A stretch of 64,000 nt of DNA from Alphaproteobacteria bacterium (GTDB lineage: Bacteria; Pseudomonadota; Alphaproteobacteria; Micavibrionales; Micavibrionaceae), in the NCBI GenBank assembly GCA_016794145.1, contig JAEUKP010000009.1, positions 51,391 through 115,390 on the forward strand. Direction: 5' to 3'. This document shows, in pieces, positions 16,385 through 26,027 of the stretch; the stretch's first letter is position 1, and each line of letters starts with the position of its first letter. The notes under the pieces were generated by a model that was not told the origin of the DNA, searched no databases, and saw only the letters and a program-made list of their open reading frames with translations. The translations under genes and the position numbers were made by a program.

Positions 16385-19300
16385 GTGTCCGCGCCATCTT
16401 TTATCCATCTTCATGTCCATTCGGCCTATTCTTTGGCCGAGGGAGCGATTCCTGTCAAAACGCTGGTAAAGAAAACCGCGTTGATGGGGATGCCTGCTAT
16501 TGCCATTACTGATTCCAGCAATCTGTTCGGTGCGATGGAGTTTTCGTTAGAGGCCAGTAAAGCCGGAATCCAGCCGATTATCGGGGCGCGTGTTCTGGTG
16601 GGGCCGGACGAACATCATCTGGTGTTATTGGTGCAATCCCAAAAAGGATATTTGAATCTGTGTGAATTATTGACCCAGTCCTATGTCACATCGGACGGGA
16701 TATCCAAGCCGCGTTTGGATTGGGACGGGTTGCGCACACATGCCGAAGGGTTGATCTGTTTGTCGGGGGCTGTCAAAGGGCCCATCGGGCAAGCGTTACT
16801 CGCCAAGCAATCTGATCTGGCAGCCCGTTATGCGGCGGATTTAAAGGATATTTACGGAGACCGGTTTTATATCGAATTGCAACGTCACCACACGCCGGAG
16901 GAAGACCAGATCGAGGATGCGATGATTGCGATCGCGTATGATCAGGGAATTCCGTTGGTCGCCACCAATGATTGTTATTTTCCGTCTGCGGATTTTTATA
17001 AAGCCCATGATGCCTTGATGTGTATTGCCGAAGGGCGATATGTATCCGAGGAGGATCGCCGCAAAGTTACGCCGCACCATTATCTGAAGTCTCCGGACGA
17101 CATGGTGGCGTTGTTTGCGGATATTCCGGAAGCCGTGGCCAATACGGTGGTTATTGCCAAACGGTGTCATTACTTCTTGAAAGTGGTCAAGCCCATCTTG
17201 CCGCCGTTTGTGACCGAAAGCGGCCTGCCCGAGCCGGAAGAATTAAAGAAGCAGGCCGAAGAGGGGTTGCAATGGCGGTTGGATCATTATGTGTTCACGC
17301 CAGAACAGACGCCCGAGCAGCGCGCCAGCATATCCAAGCAGTATTTTGATCGTCTGGCCTTTGAATTGAATACCATCAATACGATGGGATTCCCCGGGTA
17401 TTTCTTGATCGTGTCCGACTTTATCAAATGGGCCAAGGCGCATAACATTCCGGTGGGGCCGGGACGTGGATCGGGGGCGGGGTCTCTGGTCGCATGGGCG
17501 TTGCAAATTACCGACTTGAATCCGTTGCAATTCAATTTGCTGTTTGAACGCTTTTTGAATCCGGAACGTGTGTCGATGCCCGACTTTGACGTGGATTTTT
17601 GTCAGGATCGCCGTGACGAAGTCATCAAGTATGTGCAGGATCGGTACGGCCATGATCATGTGGCCCAGATTATTACGTTCGGAAAGTTACAGGCGCGCGC
17701 GGTGGTGCGCGATGTCGGGCGCGTCTTGCAAATGCCCTATGGGCAGATTGATAAAATTGCCAAGATGATTCCGGCGAATCCGGCCAACCCTGTGACATTG
17801 GAAGAGGCCCTGGATGCCGATCCGGAATTGCGCAACCAACGCAGCGATGAACAGATTGACCGGTTATTGACCATTGCGTTGCAATTAGAGGGGTTGTACC
17901 GCCATGCGTCCACCCACGCGGCGGGTGTTGTGATCGGGGATCGTCCGTTGCAACAATTATGCGCCCTGTATAAAGATCCGAAATCCGACATTCCGGCGAC
18001 CCAGTTCAACATGAAATATGTCGAACAGGCGGGGTTGGTCAAATATGACTTTTTGGGGTTGAAAACGCTGACCGTCATTCAAAAAGCCGTGGAATTTATC
18101 AAAACCGTGCATGGGATTGATATCGAGATTTTAAAAATTCCTCTGGATGATGCGCCGACCTATGAGATGATTTCCGCAGGGCACAGTACGGGCGTGTTCC
18201 AGTTGGAAAGTACGGGGATGCGCGACACGCTGAAAAAGCTGAAGCCCAACCGATTTGAAGATATTATCGCGTTAGTGTCGTTGTATCGTCCGGGGCCAAT
18301 GGACAACATTCCGACCTATATTGATGTCAAGGAAGGGCGGTTGGAGCCGGATTACCTGCACCCCAAATTGGAACCGATCCTGCGTGAGACCTATGGCATC
18401 ATGGTGTATCAGGAACAGGTGATGCAGGCCGCGCAATTGCTGGCGGGGTATACTCTGGGTGGCGCGGATATGTTGCGGCGGGCCATGGGGAAAAAGATCA
18501 AAGAGGAAATGGACAATCAACGCGCCATTTTCGTCGAAGGATCGGCCAAACATTCGAATGTATCGGCGGAACGTGCGATCGAGATTTTTGATATTATCGA
18601 AAAATTTGCCGGATACGGGTTCAACAAATCCCACGCGGCCGCCTATGCGTTGGTGGCGTATCAGACGGCGTGGCTGAAATGCAATTATCCGGTGGAGTTT
18701 ATGGCCGCGTCGATGACGTTGGATATGGGCAACACCGACAAACTGGCTGTCTTTAAACAGGCGTTGCAAGGGATGAATATCCCGTTGTTGTTGCCGGATG
18801 TAAATAAATCTGTGGTGGAATTCCGCGTGGAAAACGGGGCTATTCGCTATGCCTTGGCGGCGATCAAAGGGGTCGGCGTGCAAGCCATGGAGTCGTTATT
18901 GGCCGAGCGTGACACGAACGGGCCGTTTAAAGATCTGGAAGATTTCTTAAAACGGATGGATGCCAAAACACTGAACAAAAAGCAGTTTGAAAATCTGGTT
19001 GCGGCCGGAGCGTTGGACTCCATTCATCCCAATCGGGCGCAATTATTCGAAGGTGCCGAAAGTCTGGTGCATTATGCCGCGGCCATGGCGGAAGAGCGGA
19101 ACAGTGCCCAGAACAGTTTATTCGCGTTGGAAGAAACCGCTTCGACGGATTTGGTAGCGCATCATTTGCCACAGATTCCCGAATGGTCGCCGTTGGACAA
19201 GTTATCGTATGAATTTTCGGCGATTGGATTTTATTTGTCGGCGCACCCTTTGGATTCCAAACTGGCCCAGTTGGAACGGATGCGGATTATTTCTTACAGT

Positions 19301-19822
19301 GAAATTGAACAGAAATTATCCGATCGACCGATCTTGCGGGTGCAATTGGCGGGGGTCTTGTTGAAGAAATCGGAAAAGATTTCCGCCAAAAGCGGAAATA
19401 AATTTGCGTTTCTGACCCTGTCCGATACGTCGGGCGTGTATGAGGTCTTGCTGTTTTCCGAAGTGTTAAGCCGGTCGCGGGAATTTTTGGAGGTCGGCAA
19501 ATCCATCCTGATTTCGGCGGATGCAGAGCAAAAAGAGGATGCAATCCGTCTGACGGTGCAGGATGTCAAACCCCTGGATGAAATTCTGATTGATAAAGTG
19601 CATGAGGTGTCCTTGACCTTGGCCCATAGTGATCAGATGCCTGCTTTAAAATCCATCTTGACCAAAACGGGGGATGGAAAATCGCGCTTTACCATCCAGA
19701 TTACATCTCCTGCGGTTGGCAAATTGGTGACGCTGCGTCTTCCCGGGTTTTACAATTTTACCCCCGAGGTGCGGGATGATCTGTATCGGTTGTCCGGTCT
19801 GAAAAATCTTCAGGAAAGTTAA
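16385..19822 (+). CDS. dnaE: DNA polymerase III subunit alpha
   Basis: DnaE is the replicative polymerase. The N-terminal PHP domain begins FIHLHVHSAYSLAEGAIPV. The palm has PDFDVDFC with the catalytic aspartates and GPGRGSGAGSLVAWALQI, and the polymerase core and OB fold follow to about 1145 residues. The AAGGTGGA ribosome site at 16371-16378 touches the ATG at 16379 but is 6-7 nt from the in-frame GTG at 16385, so GTG is preferred. Uniformly GC-richer than its neighbours. The tRNA-Cys gene follows on the other strand. Confidence 0.97.
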   Translation: MSAPSFIHLHVHSAYSLAEGAIPVKTLVKKTALMGMPAIAITDSSNLFGAMEFSLEASKAGIQPIIGARVLVGPDEHHLVLLVQSQKGYLNLCELLTQSYVTSDGISKPRLDWDGLRTHAEGLICLSGAVKGPIGQALLAKQSDLAARYAADLKDIYGDRFYIELQRHHTPEEDQIEDAMIAIAYDQGIPLVATNDCYFPSADFYKAHDALMCIAEGRYVSEEDRRKVTPHHYLKSPDDMVALFADIPEAVANTVVIAKRCHYFLKVVKPILPPFVTESGLPEPEELKKQAEEGLQWRLDHYVFTPEQTPEQRASISKQYFDRLAFELNTINTMGFPGYFLIVSDFIKWAKAHNIPVGPGRGSGAGSLVAWALQITDLNPLQFNLLFERFLNPERVSMPDFDVDFCQDRRDEVIKYVQDRYGHDHVAQIITFGKLQARAVVRDVGRVLQMPYGQIDKIAKMIPANPANPVTLEEALDADPELRNQRSDEQIDRLLTIALQLEGLYRHASTHAAGVVIGDRPLQQLCALYKDPKSDIPATQFNMKYVEQAGLVKYDFLGLKTLTVIQKAVEFIKTVHGIDIEILKIPLDDAPTYEMISAGHSTGVFQLESTGMRDTLKKLKPNRFEDIIALVSLYRPGPMDNIPTYIDVKEGRLEPDYLHPKLEPILRETYGIMVYQEQVMQAAQLLAGYTLGGADMLRRAMGKKIKEEMDNQRAIFVEGSAKHSNVSAERAIEIFDIIEKFAGYGFNKSHAAAYALVAYQTAWLKCNYPVEFMAASMTLDMGNTDKLAVFKQALQGMNIPLLLPDVNKSVVEFRVENGAIRYALAAIKGVGVQAMESLLAERDTNGPFKDLEDFLKRMDAKTLNKKQFENLVAAGALDSIHPNRAQLFEGAESLVHYAAAMAEERNSAQNSLFALEETASTDLVAHHLPQIPEWSPLDKLSYEFSAIGFYLSAHPLDSKLAQLERMRIISYSEIEQKLSDRPILRVQLAGVLLKKSEKISAKSGNKFAFLTLSDTSGVYEVLLFSEVLSRSREFLEVGKSILISADAEQKEDAIRLTVQDVKPLDEILIDKVHEVSLTLAHSDQMPALKSILTKTGDGKSRFTIQITSPAVGKLVTLRLPGFYNFTPEVRDDLYRLSGLKNLQES

Positions 19823-19845
19823 GAAGGGGGCATTTTTATCAACTT

Positions 19846-19919
19846 TGGAGGCACGAGCCGGAATCGAACCGGCGTGCAAGCTTTTGCAGAGCTCTGCCTA
19901 ACCACTCGGCCATCGCGCC
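19846..19919 (-). tRNA. tRNA-Cys(GCA)
   Basis: On the minus strand the sequence folds into a complete cloverleaf. The 7-bp acceptor (GGCGCGA with TCGTGCC) has one G-U pair. A 3-bp D stem with GAGTGGTTA loop follows, then an anticodon stem with loop CTGCAAA giving anticodon GCA, and a T arm with GGTTCGATTCC. The discriminator is U73, the identity base for cysteine, and CCA is encoded at 19848-19846. Length 74 nt including CCA. Confidence 0.97.
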
Positions 19920-20051
19920 CTCACAAAGGTGATTTACTAGATCGGGGATTTAGCATTTTTCACCATGGAAATCCAGTTAAAATTCCTGTAAATTTGTTTT
20001 TTATATTAAAATTTCTAATTCTCTCATTATTGAATTCAAGGACAAAGCACT

Positions 20052-20723
20052 ATGACCCATCAAGATTTCCAAAAAGCGCGTGAGAACATGGTGTTGTCAC
20101 AATTACAACCCTCTGGAATCGTATCAGAGCGTGTTATGGAGGCTTATCGTGCTGTCCCCCGCGAGATGTTCGTCCCCAACCCCTTGCGCGGTGTTAGTTA
20201 TCTTGATGATGATATTCCTCTAGGGCATAGCCGTGTCATGATGGAACCTCTACTTCATGCATTGATGGTGCAGGATGCAGAACTCCAGCCTTCTGATAAA
20301 TGCCTCGATATCGGGGCAGGGACAGGGTATTCTGCTGCTGTTCTTGCGCAATTAACAGATCGTGTGATCGCCTTGGATCAAGAGGAAAAGCTATTGCAAG
20401 ACGCCAACAATCATTGGCAAACATTAGGTGTATCAGATAAGATTACCGCGATCGTTGGTGATCACATCGGGGGATACATCTCTGGCGAGCCTTATAAATT
20501 TATTTTTATCAATGGTGCTGTGACCCAAATTTCCCACATCTTGTTATCTCAACTCTCAGAAGATGGTGTTTTATATGGCGTCTTAATGCCTGAAGACGCA
20601 CTGATCGGAAAAGTTGTTGCTGTGCGTCGTGATGAACATGGGCATATTAGTCAAAAAATCTTGGGTGAGGGCGTTACCTCTTATCTTCCTGGTTTCCAAC
20701 CGAAAAACACCTTCACTTTCTAG
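20052..20723 (+). CDS. pcm: Protein-L-isoaspartate O-methyltransferase
   Basis: Pcm methylates isoaspartyl residues in aged proteins using SAM so that they can return to aspartate. The 223-residue protein has the N-terminal MVLSQLQPSGIVSERVMEAYRAVPREMFVP block and SAM motif I (LDIGAGTGYSAAVLAQL). In many alphaproteobacteria pcm is followed by tolC and then the PopZ gene; here tolC is missing and popZ follows within about 146 bp. Confidence 0.93.
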   Translation: MTHQDFQKARENMVLSQLQPSGIVSERVMEAYRAVPREMFVPNPLRGVSYLDDDIPLGHSRVMMEPLLHALMVQDAELQPSDKCLDIGAGTGYSAAVLAQLTDRVIALDQEEKLLQDANNHWQTLGVSDKITAIVGDHIGGYISGEPYKFIFINGAVTQISHILLSQLSEDGVLYGVLMPEDALIGKVVAVRRDEHGHISQKILGEGVTSYLPGFQPKNTFTF

Positions 20724-20730
20724 GATTTTG

Positions 20731-20856
20731 ATGATATTTTGGAAAACTGAAATCAAAAATAGGAATTTGGATGTGGATAGTCTTCCCCCACCCATTAAAT
20801 CCTGCTTTGACAATATCTTAGCATTCAGCCAAACTGCAGTGTCTGAAGACTTTTAA
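20731..20856 (+). CDS. Possible small ORF (41 aa) between pcm and popZ
   Basis: A 41-codon frame starts at ATG 20731 with an AGGA site 5 nt upstream that overlaps the pcm stop. It runs to TAA at 20854-20856, just before the popZ ribosome site. The product (MIFWKTEIKN...) has no recognisable domain. The spacing and ribosome site are good, but there is no independent evidence of coding. Confidence 0.3.
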   Translation: MIFWKTEIKNRNLDVDSLPPPIKSCFDNILAFSQTAVSEDF

Positions 20857-20869
20857 GGAAACCATTCAA

Positions 20870-21496
20870 ATGTCCGGCAATAAACCAGAGCAGGAACCTT
20901 CCATTGAAGAAATTCTCGCATCCATCCGACAAATTATTTCGGATGATGATGAATCCCGCCCTGCCGGGGAGATCGAGAGTCCTACAGAGGAAAAATTTGA
21001 TATCCCAACTTATCAACCCGACGTCAAAGAAGAACCGCCACGGGAATCGTTTTCTGATGTCTTGGAATTGACCGATGAAATTGGTGAAGAAGAGAAAGTT
21101 TTTAACTTATCAGAAGAGAAATTTGATATCCCCCTTTCTGAACCGATTGCTGAAAAAGAAACGTCTCGTGAATCAGATCTTGATTTGTCCTTTAATGAAG
21201 AACCCGTGCGCAAGGGAATAGATATGTCTGTTGGCAATGATGATATTGATGCATTGTTTTCGGCTCCTGCTGCTGAAGCAACGACAGAGGCCTTTTCACG
21301 TCTTTTAGGAAATATTCCAATTGAACGTGAGGAAAACAAGCGTCTTTATGCTGATGGGCGCATTACCCTTGAAGATATTACAAAAGACTTATTGCGTCCA
21401 ATGTTACGTCAATGGGTCGATGATCATCTGCCTGCAATGGTTGAGCGTCTTGTTGAAAAAGAGCTTGAAAAGCTCGCCCGCCAAGCCAGGGAATAG
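20870..21496 (+). CDS. popZ: Polar organizing protein PopZ (DUF2497 family)
   Basis: A 208-residue protein with PopZ architecture. The short N-terminal helix (PSIEEILASIRQIISDDDE) is the client-binding region, a long acidic, Pro-containing disordered linker spans about residues 28-150, and a C-terminal helical oligomerisation segment (LRPMLRQWVDDHLPAMVERLVEKELEKLAR) closes it. PopZ forms polar condensates that anchor the chromosome origin through ParB in alphaproteobacteria. Within the linker an EEKFDIP element occurs twice, about 43 residues apart. The linker is longer than the approximately 80 residues of Caulobacter PopZ. Confidence 0.9.
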   Translation: MSGNKPEQEPSIEEILASIRQIISDDDESRPAGEIESPTEEKFDIPTYQPDVKEEPPRESFSDVLELTDEIGEEEKVFNLSEEKFDIPLSEPIAEKETSRESDLDLSFNEEPVRKGIDMSVGNDDIDALFSAPAAEATTEAFSRLLGNIPIEREENKRLYADGRITLEDITKDLLRPMLRQWVDDHLPAMVERLVEKELEKLARQARE

Positions 21497-21664
21497 CTCT
21501 ATGTGCAACCTTGGCGCAGTTTTCTTTTTCTTTCCTGTGATTTTCATATTAATTTTTCAGTAAATTACAAAATTAATTGTCAGTCTTCACGTGTTTTATT
21601 TGTAGGATAACTTCAGGCTTCCAGCACGGAAGAGCTTTTATAATACTCTCAAGGTTTCCATTTT

Positions 21665-21877
21665 TTATAATTTCACACTGTCACATGATTTTTGACAGAA
21701 GGGGCATCCGCAACCCGATGCATGAATAAAATCCGTTTCACTCCTTACAACAGGAGTTGCTGGGTTCAGTAGCGTGCTGAATTCTTTCGTTGAAGATGAT
21801 AGCATAGAAACAGAGGTAAGCGCAGGAACACAAGCCCCCAGAATTGCGCTCGTTAAGATGATTTTCTTTGTTTGCAA
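21665..21877 (-). CDS. Small secreted Cys-rich protein, possibly zinc-related
   Basis: A 70-residue protein read from TTG 21877, which has GGAG 8 nt upstream; a longer frame to 21919 lacks a ribosome site. The start gives a hydrophobic signal-like segment (QTKKIILTSAILGACVPAL), and the mature C-terminus ends HASGCGCPFCQKSCDSVKL, with four closely packed cysteines able to bind metal. It is divergent from the COG0523 GTPase gene, with two Zur-like boxes in between. No family recognised. Confidence 0.5.
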   Translation of the reverse strand: MQTKKIILTSAILGACVPALTSVSMLSSSTKEFSTLLNPATPVVRSETDFIHASGCGCPFCQKSCDSVKL

Positions 21878-21966
21878 GGTAGTGTCTCCATTTATAGGTA
21901 ACAATAAATACGCCGTCAAAGTTGTCTCAGTTTTTTTGTTCCCAAAAAAATATATTGATTCTTTAG

Positions 21967-21985
21967 ATGTTATACTATAACAAAT
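21967..21985. promoter_or_regulatory. Zur-box-like operator 1
   Basis: TGTTATACTATAACA (21968-21982) matches the core of the enterobacterial Zur consensus, TGTTATAnTATAACA, in all 14 defined positions. It is centred at 21975, about 60 bp upstream of the COG0523 GTPase start and about 98 bp from the start of the divergent Cys-rich gene. Confidence 0.75.
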
Positions 21986-21989
21986 TTGT

Positions 21990-22008
21990 TGTTACAATAT
22001 AACATTTT
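21990..22008. promoter_or_regulatory. Zur-box-like operator 2
   Basis: TGTTACAATATAACA (21990-22004), followed by TTTT, is a second match to the Zur consensus, differing in the left half. Its centre (21997) is 22 bp from the first box, two helical turns, which allows two Zur dimers to bind the same DNA face. Confidence 0.7.
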
Positions 22009-22034
22009 AATGGCTATAAGCTGGACTGTATAAA

Positions 22035-23255
22035 ATGAAAGCATCGTCTTATAAATTGCCTGTCACTGTTCTTTCTGGATTTCTAGGGTCGGGCAAGACA
22101 ACACTTCTGAACCATGTTCTCAATAACCGCGAAGGAAAACGCGTTGCTGTTATTGTGAATGATATGAGTGAAGTGAATATTGATGCCGAACTCATTAAGT
22201 ATGATGGGGGCGCAAATTTATCTCGCACCGAAGAAAAACTTGTCGAAATGAGTAATGGCTGTATCTGCTGCACTCTACGGGATGATTTGCTCAAAGAGGT
22301 AAGATCTTTGGCAGAAAGCGGAAAATACGACTATCTTTTGATCGAGAGTACAGGAATTGCAGAGCCTTTGCCAATTGCGACTACCTTTGATTTCAGGGAC
22401 GAAGCAGGCAATAGTCTTTCCGATGTATCCAGACTGGATACGATGGTAACAGTTGTCGATGCGGCCAATCTTATCAAACAATACAGTTCGACTGACTTTA
22501 TCAGAGATATCGGCGAGAGTCTGGGGGATGAGGATAACAGAACTTTAGTTGATCTATTGGTGGAACAGATCGAGTTTGCAAACGTTATTATTCTTAATAA
22601 AGCCGATCTGGTAACACGGGAACAATTAGAGACAGTTAAAGCCATCATTCGTGGCCTGAATGTTAAGGCAAAGCTTATCGTGTCGACCTTGGGGCAGGTT
22701 GATCTTGATGATGTACTAGATACAGGCCTTTTTGACTTCGAAGAGGCTCAAGAGCATCCGCTATGGGCTCAAGAACTCTACCATCATAAATCCCATGTTC
22801 CTGAAACGCAGGAGTATGGAATAACAAGTTTTGTGTACCGTGCGCGCAAACCTTTCGATCCTGAGAAAATTTACCATTTCTTTGATGAGGAATGGCCGGG
22901 TGCTATCAGAGCCAAAGGGTTCTTCTGGATAGCCTCTCGCCCCGATTATGTCGGCGAGGTAGCGCAGGCCGGGGCATTTGTCAAGCATCAGGGCATAGGG
23001 CGGTGGTGGGCCGCCATCCCTAAGGGGCAATGGCCGGATGGGGGTGAATTTGAGGCGGTTATTCGCAAATACTGGGACAAAGAATATGGCGACAGGCGTC
23101 AGGAGATCGTCTTTATCGGCCTTGTCGGGCAAATGAACGAGCAAGACTTAACAGAGAAATTAGATAAATACCTTGTTGAGGATAATTCTCTTTCTGAAAT
23201 TGAAGCCCAGAACTACAAAGACCCGTTTCCGAAATGGTTCAGGTCTGCGGCTTAG
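22035..23255 (+). CDS. COG0523 family GTPase, probable zinc metallochaperone
   Basis: A 406-residue CobW/G3E-family GTPase. Walker A is GFLGSGKT (residues 15-22), the metal motif GCICC is at residues 75-79, then ESTGIAEP and the NKAD guanine motif. The C-terminal CobW_C domain contains the [30 protein letters not shown] block and several tryptophans. Family members such as ZigA and YeiR are made during zinc limitation and deliver Zn to client enzymes. Two Zur-like operators directly upstream make the zinc-starvation role much more likely than a cobalt role. Confidence 0.88.
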   Translation: MKASSYKLPVTVLSGFLGSGKTTLLNHVLNNREGKRVAVIVNDMSEVNIDAELIKYDGGANLSRTEEKLVEMSNGCICCTLRDDLLKEVRSLAESGKYDYLLIESTGIAEPLPIATTFDFRDEAGNSLSDVSRLDTMVTVVDAANLIKQYSSTDFIRDIGESLGDEDNRTLVDLLVEQIEFANVIILNKADLVTREQLETVKAIIRGLNVKAKLIVSTLGQVDLDDVLDTGLFDFEEAQEHPLWAQELYHHKSHVPETQEYGITSFVYRARKPFDPEKIYHFFDEEWPGAIRAKGFFWIASRPDYVGEVAQAGAFVKHQGIGRWWAAIPKGQWPDGGEFEAVIRKYWDKEYGDRRQEIVFIGLVGQMNEQDLTEKLDKYLVEDNSLSEIEAQNYKDPFPKWFRSAA

Positions 23256-23407
23256 TAAGCTGATCTAAGTAAGCTGCTCTAACAAGCAGACAGATTGACA
23301 ACTTTTGAACCACCCTACCGTAAATTATCCATTATTTTCCATAATATACATTATCACATCATCTTATACTGATGCCTGATGCTCATAGATCTTTTTAAAG
23401 GATCTTT

Positions 23408-24466
23408 TTAAAATGACAATCTGCTAATCTCTCGAACCATCAAGACTCCGGATAAGGTTGCAAAAAGCAGAATATAGGCGATAATTCCAAGATAAATTGC
23501 ACGCCGCAAATGCTGTGTCTCGACCCGCGCGGTATTCTTTTTATCACCCACCCATGCACGTTTTAATACGCTTCCATCTCGATCTTCCACAGGCCCCCCC
23601 AAAGAGACACCCAATCCCCAAGCCAATACAGTCAACGGGAGTCCTCCCTGCGCATAGGGAGCTGTTCCTTGAGAGGTGCAGACCCCCATAACTGCTCGTG
23701 ACATTGCAGCTTTTGGTGTAAAAGCAGCGGCAGTCGACAAAAAAATCGCAGATAAAATTTGTGGAATCATTCCCCATAATTTTTCAAACTCTAACGGGAT
23801 ATGTCCAACTCCCTTCGAAAATCCGTCTTTGGACACCCCCCATCTGGCAGCTGCTATCCCTGCATAAAGATAAGCCGCTGGTAGTCCTGCAATCATGTAC
23901 CAGAATAACGGGGCGACAACAGCTTTATCAAAATGGGTCGCTATAAATCCGATTCCGACACGAATAATCCCATGGTTGTCGGTGGTATTTAGATTCGTAC
24001 GGGTGGAAACGGCCATATCAAAATAACTCCCTCTGCCGGTTTTCGATTTCCCTTTGTGGGATTCCGCCTGGATTGCATGATGCAATCGGATCAAAGCAGA
24101 CCATGGGGCTCCAGCACTGATAACAAAGGACAAAAAGAAAGGCTCTGTAAACCCACTGAAAGGGATATGATCGTTAATACTTCCTACAAAAATTGAAACT
24201 ATCAGCGTTAGACAAATATAAAATCCAAGCAAAACAAGCCCCCGAAAACGGAGCGACGAAAGTGACCTTTCAACATTGTATATTTTTCTGGAAAAACCAC
24301 CCCCTACTTTATCCAATAAAACCCATAAAAGAGGATTGGCATTACCTGATATAGGCCCCAGAAGAAGGCCCAAGAGTGCTGATAAAACCATCGCAATCAT
24401 AGCGATCTCGATACGTTCAACAGAAAAGACTTGGGCGATAAGAGAGTTTAAAAAATCAATCAACAT
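23408..24466 (-). CDS. CobD/CbiB-family cobalamin biosynthesis membrane protein
   Basis: A 352-residue membrane protein, counting from ATG 24466; an in-frame TTG at 24496 would add ten residues. The STRTNLNTTDNHGIIRVGIG...DKAVVAPLFWYMIAGLPAAYLYAG segment aligns with the RDT...R..IES.AEN..DG.VAPLFW...GG.PGA..Y signature of adenosylcobinamide-phosphate synthase. However, the DTS.L and SL.EN parts are altered. No other corrin genes adjoin it. It could be a functional CbiB attaching aminopropanol or a divergent relative. Confidence 0.75.
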   Translation of the reverse strand: MLIDFLNSLIAQVFSVERIEIAMIAMVLSALLGLLLGPISGNANPLLWVLLDKVGGGFSRKIYNVERSLSSLRFRGLVLLGFYICLTLIVSIFVGSINDHIPFSGFTEPFFLSFVISAGAPWSALIRLHHAIQAESHKGKSKTGRGSYFDMAVSTRTNLNTTDNHGIIRVGIGFIATHFDKAVVAPLFWYMIAGLPAAYLYAGIAAARWGVSKDGFSKGVGHIPLEFEKLWGMIPQILSAIFLSTAAAFTPKAAMSRAVMGVCTSQGTAPYAQGGLPLTVLAWGLGVSLGGPVEDRDGSVLKRAWVGDKKNTARVETQHLRRAIYLGIIAYILLFATLSGVLMVREISRLSF

Positions 24467-24641
24467 AATAATGCCAACATAATCGGAACTGGGCAAAGCC
24501 TTTTAAATAGGATATAGTCAAAAAATCACTTCTTCCGCACTTTATCTTTGCGGGATCTTCATGCGTTATCATTCTCTTAACACATTTCCGTGTAATTTGG
24601 TATGCGGACAATCAGGATTCAGAACAAAGGATTAATTTACT

Positions 24642-26027
24642 GTGCTTTATCACCTTTATGACCTTCAACACGCATTATTAACCCCTGCCCGCCTGAGTGC
24701 AGAGATTATTCGAACATCTTTTCAAAACCCTTTTAATCCACTTTCTTATTCCCCTTTGGGGCGGACAATCGCTGCAGGAGCTGAATTGTTTGAACGTGTG
24801 ACACGACGGTTTGGAAAACCAAGTTTTGAGCTCCCGACGACCAAGATCGCAGGAAAAACCGTTACGATTACCGAAGAATTTATTGTTGAAAAACCATTTT
24901 GTAACCTTCTTCATTTCAAGCGGGATGTAAAACGAAAAGACCCAAAAGTTTTGATTGTGGCCCCAATGTCTGGTCACTATGCAACCTTGTTGCGTGGGAC
25001 CGTCGAAGCGTTGCTCCCCCATCATGATGTATATATTACTGACTGGATCGATACACGGATGATTCCTCAAAAGGAGGGAGATTTTACGCTTGATGATTAT
25101 ATCAACTACATCCGTCAATTTTTGTCCTTATTAGGCCCCCAAACACATGTGATTGCGGTTTGCCAGCCGGCAGTTCCAACATTGGCCGCAGTATCATTAA
25201 TGGCGGCAGAAAATGATCCCAACCAACCTTTGGGAATGATTCTGATGGGGGGACCGATTGACACCCGCGTATCCAAAACACAAGTAACAAGAACAGCCGA
25301 GGAACGCCCTCTTTCATGGTTTAAAAAAACCGTTATATCGACTGTTCCGGCCTATTACCCTGGGGCACACCGCAAGGTTTACCCGGGCTTTGTCCAATTA
25401 GGCGGATTTATGTCGATGAATCTGGACCGTCATGTTGGCCAACACATGAATTTTTATAAACATCTTATTCAAGGGGACGGAGATTCCGCCGAAGCCCACC
25501 GGAAATTTTATAACGAATATAATGCAGTCATGGATCTTCCCGCTGAATTTTACCTTCAAACTGTGGATGTTGTTTTTCAGCGGCATCTATTGCCCAAAGG
25601 CCAAATGAAATGGCGAGACCCACTGACTGAACAGTTGCACGATGTTTTACCCCATAAAATTCAACATACAGCCCTTTTAACGATTGAAGGAGAACTGGAC
25701 GATATTTCTGCACGGGGACAAACCACCGCCGCACATGATTTATGCTACGGTCTATCGCAAAAGAAACAATATCACCATTTCCAATTGGGATGCGGGCATT
25801 ACGGAATCTTTAACGGCAGCAAATGGCGCAAGGAAATCATGCCCCGTATTCGTCATTTCATCCGTCTGAACGATACAGGGTGCTCCCCTATTCCGGAGGA
25901 GGATCTGAAGCATATTCCAGATTTGCCACCCGAACGCTACAACCGGGATAAACACGGCATCGCTGCGATCCGACGTTGGTTCAAAGAACGGGAAGGCAAG
26001 GTCCAGGAAAAAGAAAATATGGCATGA
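24642..26027 (+). CDS. phaZ: Intracellular polyhydroxyalkanoate depolymerase
   Basis: The 461-residue protein matches the intracellular PHA depolymerase family that mobilises native polyhydroxybutyrate granules. The start YHLYDLQHALLTPARL, the DWIDTRMIP...GDFTLDDYINYI block and the AVCQPAVPTLAAVSLMA nucleophile elbow (Cys in place of Ser) are all present. The GTG start at 24642 has an AAAGGA site 9 nt upstream. Together with phaR and phaC at 1634-3444 it completes a storage and release cycle. Confidence 0.92.
   Translation: MLYHLYDLQHALLTPARLSAEIIRTSFQNPFNPLSYSPLGRTIAAGAELFERVTRRFGKPSFELPTTKIAGKTVTITEEFIVEKPFCNLLHFKRDVKRKDPKVLIVAPMSGHYATLLRGTVEALLPHHDVYITDWIDTRMIPQKEGDFTLDDYINYIRQFLSLLGPQTHVIAVCQPAVPTLAAVSLMAAENDPNQPLGMILMGGPIDTRVSKTQVTRTAEERPLSWFKKTVISTVPAYYPGAHRKVYPGFVQLGGFMSMNLDRHVGQHMNFYKHLIQGDGDSAEAHRKFYNEYNAVMDLPAEFYLQTVDVVFQRHLLPKGQMKWRDPLTEQLHDVLPHKIQHTALLTIEGELDDISARGQTTAAHDLCYGLSQKKQYHHFQLGCGHYGIFNGSKWRKEIMPRIRHFIRLNDTGCSPIPEEDLKHIPDLPPERYNRDKHGIAAIRRWFKEREGKVQEKENMA

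Noticed and set aside
23254..23281. Tandem 14-bp AGTAAGCTGNTCTA pair and a 13-bp pair at 23388-23413
   Set aside because: Short two-copy repeats at gene ends with no clear structure; likely slippage products of little interest.
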